Source: Candidatus Nomurabacteria bacterium RIFCSPLOWO2_12_FULL_46_14
Lineage (GTDB): Bacteria > Patescibacteriota > Minisyncoccia > Phycocordibacterales > UBA9973
NCBI GenBank assembly: GCA_001786225.1
Contig: MFVV01000040.1
Location: forward strand, 1-17,607
Direction of reading: 5' to 3'
DNA: 17,607 nt
How positions within the stretch are numbered: the first letter of the stretch is position 1; every line of letters begins with the position of its first letter. Positions 1 through 6,231 of this stretch are shown piece by piece. Made by a program: the position numbers and the translations under genes. Below the pieces are notes generated by a model. The model was given only the letters and a program-made list of their open reading frames with translations, was not told the origin of the DNA and ran no database searches.

Positions 1-1
1 T

Positions 2-475
2 ATTAAGCATACTCACTTTGTCTGTTGGGAATTGTGTAAAAAAGCATTTGGAAAATATCTCCCGGTCGCCGGAAATATCGGCATATTTTGTCATTACGAT
101 GATGAATATAAATTTTTAACGGAACTACGGCAAAATCTGACAGAAAAATCTGATAACATAAATCAAAAATACTTTCGACTCCATAATCCGATAAAGATTC
201 CTGCTCGTGGAGATATTCCTGAAACTACTTATACATATCTTTATATTCGCAAACCAGACCAATACAGAGCGCAGGTTGGAGATGTTGATTTCATTATTGG
301 TGATGAAAAATATATTGAACTTAAAGAATCTTTACAAAAAGGTTCGCAAATTAACGGAGCGAAAATATTCAATCGTCCCGATTTAGATATGGTTGAACTA
401 TCCGACCCGGATATCGACGCCCTTGCCTATGTAAGTACGCGGGCAATGACCGAAAAAGTAAGAATTAAGCAATAA
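2..475 (+). CDS. Conserved-looking hypothetical protein, 5' partial
   Basis: The reading frame is open from the first complete codon at position 2 to the TAA at 473-475, so the gene starts left of the window; at least 158 codons are visible. A TTG at 32 could serve as a start, but the residues before it (IKHTHFVCWE) read as ordinary protein, so a partial gene is the better call. The protein is soluble-looking, without membrane segments, and mixed in charge, with alternating hydrophobic stretches (TYTYLYIRKP, GDVDFIIGDEKYIEL) that suggest a mixed alpha/beta fold. I do not recognise the family and assign no function. The next gene starts 24 nt downstream behind its own -10 box. Confidence 0.7.
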   Translation: MKHTHFVCWELCKKAFGKYLPVAGNIGIFCHYDDEYKFLTELRQNLTEKSDNINQKYFRLHNPIKIPARGDIPETTYTYLYIRKPDQYRAQVGDVDFIIGDEKYIELKESLQKGSQINGAKIFNRPDLDMVELSDPDIDALAYVSTRAMTEKVRIKQ

Positions 476-487
476 TGATAAATTTGC

Positions 488-493
488 TATAAT
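488..493 (+). promoter_or_regulatory. -10 box TATAAT, leaderless promoter of the 137-aa protein gene
   Basis: A perfect TATAAT ends 6 nt before the ATG at 500. With the usual 6-7 nt from hexamer to transcription start, transcription would begin on the A of the start codon. A weak -35-like TTAAGC lies at 465-470 with a 17-nt spacer. No Shine-Dalgarno sequence precedes the gene. Confidence 0.55.
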
Positions 494-499
494 TAAAAC

Positions 500-913
500 A
501 TGAAAAAAGAAAGCAATCTACCCCTGGTAAATAATGCTGAATATATAGCACAGCTAAAAGAACAGCTTGCGAGATGTAATGTGGTTCTAAGTGATCTAAA
601 GAAGATGAGTGAATTAAGCGCAGAAATTAAAGGGAAGAAACCCACAACTAGAGCACTTTGTATAAATATACAAGCTGGTGAGATATATGTGGGGCGTGAT
701 CATATGAGTATGTTTTACGAACACGATATACCTGATACAGCTTACTTGGCTGGTGAATATAGATTTGATATTGCTATTGGGAAAACTGTTGTTCCTGTAC
801 TTATAGACGCTAGGCCAGGGCATAACGACCAGATAACAGACGAAGAAGTAAAAAGAATTGTAGCTGGTAAGATAGAAGAATTTTTGATATTAAGCAAGAA
901 CGGTTCTAGCTAG
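500..913 (+). CDS. Hypothetical protein, 137 aa
   Basis: Complete frame from ATG 500 to TAG 911-913, preceded by a perfect -10 box and followed by a terminator-like hairpin, so it is probably its own transcription unit. The N-terminus (about residues 12-45) is rich in Leu, Lys and Glu and likely forms an amphipathic helix or short coiled coil. The rest looks like a small mixed alpha/beta domain (about 50-130) ending in a helix. No signal peptide or membrane segment is visible. I do not recognise the family. The DNA is AT-rich like its neighbours at 1-1745. A reverse-strand frame inside it is a shadow. Confidence 0.65.
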   Translation: MKKESNLPLVNNAEYIAQLKEQLARCNVVLSDLKKMSELSAEIKGKKPTTRALCINIQAGEIYVGRDHMSMFYEHDIPDTAYLAGEYRFDIAIGKTVVPVLIDARPGHNDQITDEEVKRIVAGKIEEFLILSKNGSS

Positions 914-966
914 TCCGATCCACAACGAAGCCCATTTAGGGCTAAGACGGATTGCTTTTTATTTTT
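914..966 (+). terminator. Probable Rho-independent terminator
   Basis: AGCCC (929-933) and GGGCT (939-943) form a perfect 5-bp stem around an ATTTA loop. TCCG (914-917) can pair with CGGA (948-951) to close an outer stem. The T-rich tract CTTTTTATTTTT follows at 955-966. It begins directly after the stop codon at 911-913. The stem is short, so efficiency is uncertain. Confidence 0.5.
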
Positions 967-979
967 ACTGGAGTATATT
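952..979 (+). promoter_or_regulatory. Candidate promoter of the PRTase-like gene
   Basis: A -35-like TTGCTT (952-957) and -10-like TATATT (974-979) are separated by 16 nt. The predicted start near 986 leaves only about 4 nt before the ATG at 990. The -35 element overlaps the tail of the preceding terminator. GGAG at 970-973 is too far (16 nt) to be a good ribosome site. Confidence 0.4.
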
Positions 980-989
980 TAATTCATTA

Positions 990-1745
990 ATGCCTTGGAA
1001 TCCTTTCAAAAGAGATGCTCCGCCCAGTCAGCCTTCACCCGGCAATCTTCCCGCGCGAGAAGAGATACCGGCAAAGAAAGATTCTTCACAAGAAATTGAT
1101 ATTATAAAATTGGAATCAGAAATGCGAACCCCTCTTTTTACAGAAGCGGTGATAAGAGCTTTTATAGAGTTGGTAAGAAATTTGGGGGATAAGTTGGCGA
1201 CATACGACACCATACTGAGTGATGACGCCAGTGGCAGATTAGTTTCTTTGGTATTAAGAAAAGTCATTAATGAAGCAAGGAAACGAAAAGGAATGGGGGG
1301 GGGTCAGATTTATTTTTTAGCATCCGGCAAACACGGGAAAAAAGATATTATGCTTGCTATAGAAAATTTTCTTAAAAGCAAAAAGCCTGGAATCCAGAAG
1401 GCGCTATTGGTTACAGAACATATAGCTAGTGGAAATAGTATAAGGGAAATGGCTACAATTTTAAATAATGTTGGGTTGGATTTTGATGTCGCCACTTTAA
1501 GTATGTACGATAAATTATACCAATATTCCAGTTTTTTTGACAATATTGAATTATATTTTGGTAAAGAAGAATCAATTGCGGGAGCAGATTTTTATAAAAA
1601 ACCTCAATATTCAGGTGTTGAAAAAGGAATTTCAGATGACCCTCTACCACATCCCACCAAAAGACCTGATATAAACTATCGAAGAATTACTCAAGCTCGC
1701 AAAGACGTAAGAAGGTTGGCTGAAGCACTCAAAAAGCTTATTTAA
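990..1745 (+). CDS. Phosphoribosyltransferase-fold-like protein, 251 aa
   Basis: The sequence has a proline-rich, charged, probably disordered N-terminus (residues 1-35) and then a core resembling type I phosphoribosyltransferases. DTILSDDASGR (73-83) precedes a helix. ALLVTEHIASGNSI (138-151) has the strand-loop-helix pattern of the PRPP-binding motif, normally hydrophobic residues, two acidic residues, then TG-T. Here the acidic pair is reduced to one Glu, and SGNS replaces the usual TGGT, so catalysis is doubtful. The C-terminus is basic (RRITQARKDVRRL). It may be an enzyme or a regulatory PRTase homologue; the fold is inferred from pattern only. A run of nine G lies inside codons 101-105 (1295-1303), just before the PRPP-like loop. 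Terminator-like and promoter-like sequences upstream suggest a separate transcript. Confidence 0.65.
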   Translation: MPWNPFKRDAPPSQPSPGNLPAREEIPAKKDSSQEIDIIKLESEMRTPLFTEAVIRAFIELVRNLGDKLATYDTILSDDASGRLVSLVLRKVINEARKRKGMGGGQIYFLASGKHGKKDIMLAIENFLKSKKPGIQKALLVTEHIASGNSIREMATILNNVGLDFDVATLSMYDKLYQYSSFFDNIELYFGKEESIAGADFYKKPQYSGVEKGISDDPLPHPTKRPDINYRRITQARKDVRRLAEALKKLI

Positions 1746-1777
1746 ATACGTATTACATATTGTTTTTAAAAATTTGT

Positions 1778-1783
1778 TATAAT
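1778..1783 (+). promoter_or_regulatory. -10 box TATAAT, leaderless promoter of the GerMN/DUF3298 pair
   Basis: A perfect TATAAT ends 8 nt before the ATG at 1792, so transcription should begin about 2 nt before the start codon. No convincing -35 is visible at 16-18 nt spacing. The gap of 46 nt between the genes holds nothing else. Confidence 0.55.
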
Positions 1784-1791
1784 ATAGGACT

Positions 1792-2331
1792 ATGGAAAAT
1801 AAAGGAGGGGTTTGGGTGGGTGTAAAAATAGCGGGGTTTTTCACCCTTTTGGCGGTCTTGGTGGCTCTGGGTTTTTATTTTTTTATAAATCCTCAAGCAC
1901 CTTTGAGCCCCGAACCCAACCCCGAAGAGCGGGGTGTAGCTGTCAAACTCTACTACTATAATCCCGCCTTAGACCAAGGTTCGGGCGGAGCGCAATGCAG
2001 TCGGCAGGGCCTAGTTGCCGTAGAGAGAACTCTGCCGGCATCCGATGTCCTTATTACGGACACCATTGACCTTTTGCTCAAAGGCGAGATTAAGTCCGAA
2101 GAGAGAGCGGAAGGGGTAGAAAGCGAATATCCATTATCCGGATTTTTTCTGGTCTCGAGCAACCTAGACAGGGAGGGTAATCTGACTTTGACTTTCAGCG
2201 ACCCGGAAAATAAAACCGGTGGCGGTTCCTGTCGGGTAGGGATACTCTGGCTCCAAATAGAAGCAACGGCGAAGCAATTTCCGGAGGTTAAGAGTGTCCG
2301 TTTTGAGCCCGAAGAATTGTTCCAACCATAG
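1792..2331 (+). CDS. Membrane-anchored GerMN-like domain protein
   Basis: Residues 12-33 form one hydrophobic segment after a short N-terminus with a Lys, giving an uncleaved anchor or signal peptide with the rest outside the membrane. A proline-rich linker (34-46) follows. Residues about 50-175 fit the GerMN pattern: a VKLYYYNP strand, then GLVAVERTLP, a helix DTIDLLLKGEIKSEE, the SEYPLSGFF stretch, NLTLTFSD, and a helix before a closing VKSVRFEPEE. Cys69 and Cys147 could form a disulfide. GerMN domains are known from spore germination and cell-envelope proteins; the exact role here is unknown. The DUF3298-like gene starts 3 nt after the stop, so the two are surely co-transcribed. The family call rests on pattern only. 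Confidence 0.65.
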   Translation: MENKGGVWVGVKIAGFFTLLAVLVALGFYFFINPQAPLSPEPNPEERGVAVKLYYYNPALDQGSGGAQCSRQGLVAVERTLPASDVLITDTIDLLLKGEIKSEERAEGVESEYPLSGFFLVSSNLDREGNLTLTFSDPENKTGGGSCRVGILWLQIEATAKQFPEVKSVRFEPEELFQP

Positions 2332-2334
2332 AGG

Positions 2335-3066
2335 ATGTTAAAAATATTTAAAATCTTGATAGTTCTTGCGGTTATCATTCTAGCTTTTTTTGTATTTTTT
2401 TCTCAACGAGAGGGGGAGGTATCCGTTACGGAAACAGGGGAAGGGGCCGAGCAAACGACACTCTCCATTACAACTTTGAGTTTTAACGAAGAAAATTTCT
2501 CCGGCCAGCGACCGCAAATCGTGGGGAAAAGCATATTGGCCGACGCGGGGAGGGATTACATAGACAAAAGAATCGCCGAATTTAAGCGGACCGCCGACCT
2601 GGAAGTGCCGGGCCTGCGAGAAAAATTCGGCGCCGACAACGCGACTTTTGACTACTCTATAGAGATAGACGCGAGAACGGAAGAAAGCGAGAGTACGAAA
2701 TCCTTAATCTTGAGCGAATACGCATATACCGGCGGGGCTTCCGGCAACCAGAGCTACCGAACATTCACTGCGCTTTCGGCGGAAAATAAAATCATTCCTC
2801 TGTCTCATCTGGTGCCGGCGGATAAACAAACGCCTTTTACCGCGTTAGTTAAAGAAAAACTCCTGGCTTGGCGGCCGGAGGGGAATCCGGAGCCGGTGGT
2901 TTTCGAAGACGAAGTAAATGCCCTTACGTTCGCATCTTTCACTAACTGGTCCCTGACGGACGAAAACCTCACTATTTATTTTGATAAATACGCAATCGGC
3001 CCAGGCTCGCTTGGCGCGGTGGCCTGGGCCATGCCCGTATCCGAAGCAAAAGAATTTCTCCATTAG
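2335..3066 (+). CDS. Membrane-anchored DUF3298-like (PdaC/RsiV-type) protein
   Basis: The protein begins with a clear membrane helix (residues 5-22, KILIVLAVIILAFFVFF) and an acidic linker, so the main domain is extracytoplasmic. The domain carries hallmarks of DUF3298: YTGGASGN (131-138), then a strand of the FTALSAENKIIPLSHLV type, a helix VKEKLLAW, NWSLTDENLTIYFDKYAIGP (204-223) and a closing AVAWAMPVSEAKEFL. In the family this domain occurs alone, in anti-sigma factors such as RsiV (lysozyme binding) and with DUF4163 in the deacetylase PdaC; no catalytic deacetylase domain is present here. The ATG at 2335 is 3 nt past the upstream stop and so probably translated by coupling. Function is likely envelope-related. 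Confidence 0.7.
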   Translation: MLKIFKILIVLAVIILAFFVFFSQREGEVSVTETGEGAEQTTLSITTLSFNEENFSGQRPQIVGKSILADAGRDYIDKRIAEFKRTADLEVPGLREKFGADNATFDYSIEIDARTEESESTKSLILSEYAYTGGASGNQSYRTFTALSAENKIIPLSHLVPADKQTPFTALVKEKLLAWRPEGNPEPVVFEDEVNALTFASFTNWSLTDENLTIYFDKYAIGPGSLGAVAWAMPVSEAKEFLH

Positions 3067-3326
3067 AAATATTAAAAATATATTAAGTTATCCACAGGTA
3101 AAATTAGTTAAACACCTTGGCTTTTTTATATTTTGTAAGGATGTTAGGAAAGAGTGGAAAACTTGAAATTAACCTTATAAATAAAATTAAATTAAGATTA
3201 ATTTATCCACATTAAAATAGGGTTAAAAATACTCGAAACTCTGTTAGAATGAGTAGGTCAGAAGGTCGAGCATTATAAATTTTAAAAATACGCAGATGTA
3301 TAATATTAAAAATTAACTTAAATATC
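3067..3326. other. AT-rich intergenic region with two consensus DnaA boxes
   Basis: This 260-nt gap holds two perfect TTATCCACA 9-mers on the + strand, at 3088-3096 and 3203-3211, 115 nt apart. The stretch between them (about 3165-3205) is almost pure A/T, like a DNA unwinding element. TTATCCACA is the high-affinity DnaA box of many bacteria. No dnaA or dnaN is in the window. The first box overlaps a weak terminator-like hairpin and could be incidental. Near the right end TATAAT (3299-3304) may be the -10 box of the next small gene, with a 22-nt gap to its ATG and no clear -35. Confidence 0.4.
3092..3127 (+). terminator. Possible weak Rho-independent terminator
   Basis: AGGT (3096-3099) pairs with ACCT (3114-3117), and CCA (3092-3094) with TGG (3118-3120), around a one-base bulge and a 14-nt loop. 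Six T follow at 3122-3127. It lies 26 nt after the DUF3298 gene. The stem is weak, and it overlaps a consensus DnaA box (3088-3096). Confidence 0.35.
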
Positions 3327-3518
3327 ATGAGTAAAATCAATTACGCTACAAAAACAAGAGACTACTATAAAAGAGAAGACAGGGATAATTGGGACTTCGA
3401 CAGTTATTATAAAAATGACAACATTATGCGCAACCGGATGGATAGCGACCGAGACCAAGACAACATCGACCGCAACCGCAATTGGGAAGATGACATGGAC
3501 GACATAGACGGGGTTTAG
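3327..3518 (+). CDS. Small, highly charged hypothetical protein, 63 aa
   Basis: ATG 3327 to TAG 3516-3518 encodes a protein made mostly of Asp, Arg, Asn, Lys and Tyr, with an acidic end (WEDDMDDIDGV) and no hydrophobic core, so it is probably disordered. I do not recognise it. Support for a real gene is positional: a TATAAT at 3299-3304 upstream and a strong hairpin terminator beginning 10 nt after the stop. No Shine-Dalgarno sequence is seen. The overlapping hydrophobic reverse-strand frames read the complement of these charged codons and are shadows. Confidence 0.5.
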   Translation: MSKINYATKTRDYYKREDRDNWDFDSYYKNDNIMRNRMDSDRDQDNIDRNRNWEDDMDDIDGV

Positions 3519-3527
3519 GAAGAAAGA

Positions 3528-3557
3528 ACAAAAGCGCCTGTTTCCAGGCGCTTTTGT
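3528..3557 (+). terminator. Strong Rho-independent terminator, possibly bidirectional
   Basis: ACAAAAGCGCCTG (3528-3540) and CAGGCGCTTTTGT (3545-3557) form a perfect 13-bp stem around a TTTC loop. The A and T runs are part of the stem, so it could work in both directions. It ends the transcript of the small charged protein. Confidence 0.8.
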
Positions 3558-3621
3558 GTTCTGCCGGGAATGCAAGGAGGTTTGCGAGAAAATAGCGTAG
3601 AATATACCAGAAGAAAAATGT

Positions 3622-3629
3622 GATATAAT
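3622..3629 (+). promoter_or_regulatory. Extended -10 box of the symporter gene
   Basis: GATATAAT at 3622-3629, with a T at 3621, gives TGaTATAAT, an extended -10. Transcription would start near 3636, leaving a leader of about 9 nt before ATG 3645. No good -35 is visible, which is tolerable for an extended -10 promoter. The rest of the 126-nt gap is the upstream terminator and AT-rich filler. Confidence 0.5.
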
Positions 3630-3644
3630 TAAAAACACTAAAAT

Positions 3645-5030
3645 ATGACAACAGCAATTGATCTTTGGATAGTTGGAATTTTCTTTTTCATAGTTTTTGT
3701 AATTGGTATTTATGAAAGAAAGAAACTCACGATTGAGGACTACTGGGTCAATAGCAGACAGACAAATAAATTTATTCTCGTTGCCACGACGCTTTCTACT
3801 TTTATTGGTGCGGGAGCGATTTTAGGTAATGCTGGTATCGCTTTTTCAGGAGCTGGACTTGCGACATTTGTGATTGCGGGTTCGTATTTTTTTTACTTCC
3901 TAATTTTTGCGAAATTTTTCGCCCCAAAAATTAAAGATTTCGGTGATGCAAATAAAGCATACACTTTACCGGATTTTTTTGAGGCAAGATATTCAAACAA
4001 AGTTCGTCTCGCAGGCGCCATAACCAATCTTGTCAGTTGGTCTTTGTATCTAGCTCTCCAAATGTTGGCGATTGGAGTTTTTGTCGGTGCGCTTACTGGA
4101 TTTGACCCAACACTTGCAACAATTATTGGTGGAGCGATTGTAATTTTGTACACGGCAATCGGCGGTTTGCGCGCCGACATACGAACAGATGTTTTCCAAT
4201 TTTTTGTCATGTTATTTTTGTTAGTTGTTTTTCTCCCATTGGTGATAATGAAAGGCGGCGGCTTTGGCGCGGTTGCCTCGCTTCCGCAATCGTTTCTTAT
4301 TGGTACTGAATTTGCGCCACTTTATGTGATGATTCTCGCTTTTTTCTTTCTTGGCGCCGGAGCTCTTACCAGTGCCGATATGTGGCAACGCGCTTATGCC
4401 GCCGACACTACAAAAAATGTCCGGTGGGCAATGAAAATATCCAGCGTGCTGGTGCTCTTGTTTCTCACTATGGCAACCTTGTTTGGGATTTTCGGTAAGA
4501 TTCTTTTGCCTGACGGACACTCCAATCTTGTTGTCGCCGAGCTTATCACAACACTTTTGCCCACTGGACTTATCGGGATTGTTCTTGCGGGATTCTTTGC
4601 GGCAATTATGTCCTCGGCGGACACAGTATTGCTTATTACGAGCATGACGGTTGTTCATGACATTTATCAAAAAACTTTCCACAAAGAACTCCCGCCAGAA
4701 AAAGTGCTTCAAATGAGCCGCTGGGTTACTTTAATACTTGGCGTGATTGGCCTCACAGTCGCTCTTGTTGTTTTCAATATTGTTCATTTGTCTATTGAAG
4801 CGGTTAGTTTTTATGTCGCCCTACTTCCTGCTATCGTGTTCGGCTTTTACTGGAAGAAGGCAACAAGCACAGCGGCTCTTTGGAGCATCATTTTGGGATT
4901 TCTTACCATCGTCGCTTTTTTGTTTATTGACCCTGTTCAAGCATTTATCCCCGGATTGATAGTGAGCTTCATTACATTTTTTGTCGTCAACTTTTTTGCT
5001 TTGCGAAAGTTGACGACATCCACAATTTGA
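3645..5030 (+). CDS. Sodium/solute symporter family (SSF) transporter
   Basis: 461 aa with about 13 hydrophobic segments, in line with the SSF family (LeuT-like fold), which imports a solute such as an amino acid, sugar, proline or pantothenate with Na+. Visible family features are TLSTFIGAGAILGNAG (49-64) in the first unwound-helix region, AIGGLRADIRTDVFQF (171-186) as the loop signature, and GFFAAIMSSADTVLL (316-330), whose serine pair matches the Na2 sodium site. The last helices (about 361-452) have a short cytoplasmic tail. The substrate cannot be read from the sequence; import of a nutrient by a host-dependent cell is an inference. No SD is seen. By eye the codons are more AT-rich than in rarA downstream. 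The rarA promoter overlaps its 3' end. Confidence 0.88.
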   Translation: MTTAIDLWIVGIFFFIVFVIGIYERKKLTIEDYWVNSRQTNKFILVATTLSTFIGAGAILGNAGIAFSGAGLATFVIAGSYFFYFLIFAKFFAPKIKDFGDANKAYTLPDFFEARYSNKVRLAGAITNLVSWSLYLALQMLAIGVFVGALTGFDPTLATIIGGAIVILYTAIGGLRADIRTDVFQFFVMLFLLVVFLPLVIMKGGGFGAVASLPQSFLIGTEFAPLYVMILAFFFLGAGALTSADMWQRAYAADTTKNVRWAMKISSVLVLLFLTMATLFGIFGKILLPDGHSNLVVAELITTLLPTGLIGIVLAGFFAAIMSSADTVLLITSMTVVHDIYQKTFHKELPPEKVLQMSRWVTLILGVIGLTVALVVFNIVHLSIEAVSFYVALLPAIVFGFYWKKATSTAALWSIILGFLTIVAFLFIDPVQAFIPGLIVSFITFFVVNFFALRKLTTSTI

Positions 5031-5036
5031 TATAAT
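5010..5036 (+). promoter_or_regulatory. Promoter of rarA, overlapping the symporter stop codon
   Basis: TTGACG (5010-5015) and an extended -10, TGaTATAAT (5028-5036), are 15 nt apart. The -10 ends 6 nt before ATG 5043, which puts the predicted start on the A of the start codon. The symporter stop TGA (5028-5030) is itself the TG-n part of the extended -10. Confidence 0.65.
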
Positions 5037-5042
5037 CAAGGC

Positions 5043-6206
5043 ATGTCAAACGAAAAAGAACCCCTGGCTTCTAGAATCCGGCCCAAAAACTTGGACGAAT
5101 TTATCGGCCAGGAACACTTGGTGGGCAAGGGAAGCAAGAACAAAAGTAAAGGCCCGCTCCGAGTGGCGACAGAAGAGAAGCATCTTTTTTCTTTTATCCT
5201 CTGGGGTCCGCCGGGAACGGGTAAGACGACCCTTGCCCGAATTTATGCCAAGGCATTGAGCGCAGACTATCATGAACTTTCGGCAGTTTCTGCCGGTAAA
5301 GAGGATATAAAAAAGATATTGGAAGGAAGCGGCAACCTCTTGGGACCGAAAATTTTATTCCTGGATGAAATTCATCGTTTCAATAAAGCCCAACAGGATT
5401 ATCTTTTGCCGGCGGTGGAATCCGGCAAACTGACTTTAATCGGCGCTACTACCGAGAATCCCTCTTTTGAAGTTATCCCCGCGCTTCTGTCGCGCTGTAG
5501 GGTTTTTGTGTTGGAAGAATTAAGAGATGAGGAGATTAAAGGCATTATTGCCCGAACTGGCTATCCTCTTACGCCGGAGGCGCTTGAATGGCTTGTTCGG
5601 ATGGCGAGCGGCGACGCCAGGCAAGCCATCAGCATGATAGAAAATACCGCTTCTTTATATAAGGAAATTACTCTGCCCAACCTGATTCAAACTCTTCAAT
5701 CCAAGCATTTAAGATATGACAAAAAAGGCGAAGAACATTACAACACCATCTCCGCCTTCATCAAAAGCATGCGCGCCAGCCAGCCGGACGCGGCTCTTTA
5801 TTATCTGGCGCGCCTGACAGAAGCGGGGGAAGACCCAAAGTTCATCGCGAGAAGGATGGTGGTTTTCGCCTCGGAAGACGTGGGGCTTGCCCAGCCGACG
5901 GCGTTGGTGGTAGCCAATGATGTCTTTCGCGCAGTGGAAACCATCGGAATCCCGGAATGCGCCATCAATCTGGCTCACGGCGCGGTTTATCTGTCTTTGG
6001 CCTCGAAAGACCGCCGTGCTTACGAGGCTTATTTGGAGGCGGTAGCGGATGTTAAAAAATACGGCAATCTCCCCATACCCCTTGAAATCCGAAACGCACC
6101 GACCAAGCTCATGAAAGATATGGGTTATGGCGAGGGATATGAAAAATATACCAAAGAAGACTTTCTTCCAGAGAAACTAAAGGGTAAAAAGTATTGGAAA
6201 AGGTAA
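5043..6206 (+). CDS. rarA: RarA/MgsA replication-associated AAA+ ATPase
   Basis: 387 aa, slightly shorter than typical RarA (about 420-450). RarA/MgsA is a tetrameric clamp-loader-like ATPase that acts in the cytoplasm at stalled or gapped replication forks, with SSB. Motifs in order: the N-terminal LASRIRPKNLDEFIGQEHL, Walker A GPPGTGKTT (55-63), Walker B ILFLDEIHRF (104-113), sensor 1 GATTENPSFEV (134-144), an arginine finger in LLSRCRVF (148-155), and sensor 2 SGDARQAISMIEN (189-201). The C-terminal MgsA domain includes KKGEEHYNTISAFIKSMRASQPDAALYYLARL, RRMVVFASEDVGLA, and ends in LKGKKYWKR. RuvB and DnaX are excluded by this C-terminus. It has its own promoter and appears monocistronic. 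Confidence 0.95.
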   Translation: MSNEKEPLASRIRPKNLDEFIGQEHLVGKGSKNKSKGPLRVATEEKHLFSFILWGPPGTGKTTLARIYAKALSADYHELSAVSAGKEDIKKILEGSGNLLGPKILFLDEIHRFNKAQQDYLLPAVESGKLTLIGATTENPSFEVIPALLSRCRVFVLEELRDEEIKGIIARTGYPLTPEALEWLVRMASGDARQAISMIENTASLYKEITLPNLIQTLQSKHLRYDKKGEEHYNTISAFIKSMRASQPDAALYYLARLTEAGEDPKFIARRMVVFASEDVGLAQPTALVVANDVFRAVETIGIPECAINLAHGAVYLSLASKDRRAYEAYLEAVADVKKYGNLPIPLEIRNAPTKLMKDMGYGEGYEKYTKEDFLPEKLKGKKYWKR

Positions 6207-6223
6207 AAGGAATGTGTTATAGT
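6194..6223 (+). promoter_or_regulatory. Promoter of the ABC export operon
   Basis: TTGGAA (6194-6199) and TATAGT (6218-6223) are 18 nt apart, and the -10 is preceded by TG-T (extended -10). The predicted start, near 6230, is about 2 nt before ATG 6232. The -35 lies in the end of rarA. Confidence 0.55.
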
Positions 6224-6231
6224 TATTTGCA

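Noticed and set aside
2981..3166. Forward 61-codon frame overlapping the end of the DUF3298-like gene
   Set aside because: It starts inside the well-supported gene in another frame, and no start signal was found.
3318..3638. Reverse-strand hydrophobic open frame opposite the small charged protein
   Set aside because: It is the complement of Asp/Asn/Arg codons, which yields Val/Ile/Phe, and it runs straight through the strong terminator at 3528-3557.
4671..4685. Additional DnaA-like box (TTTCCACAA) in the symporter gene
   Set aside because: It differs from the consensus, is isolated, and lies in coding sequence explained by the protein.
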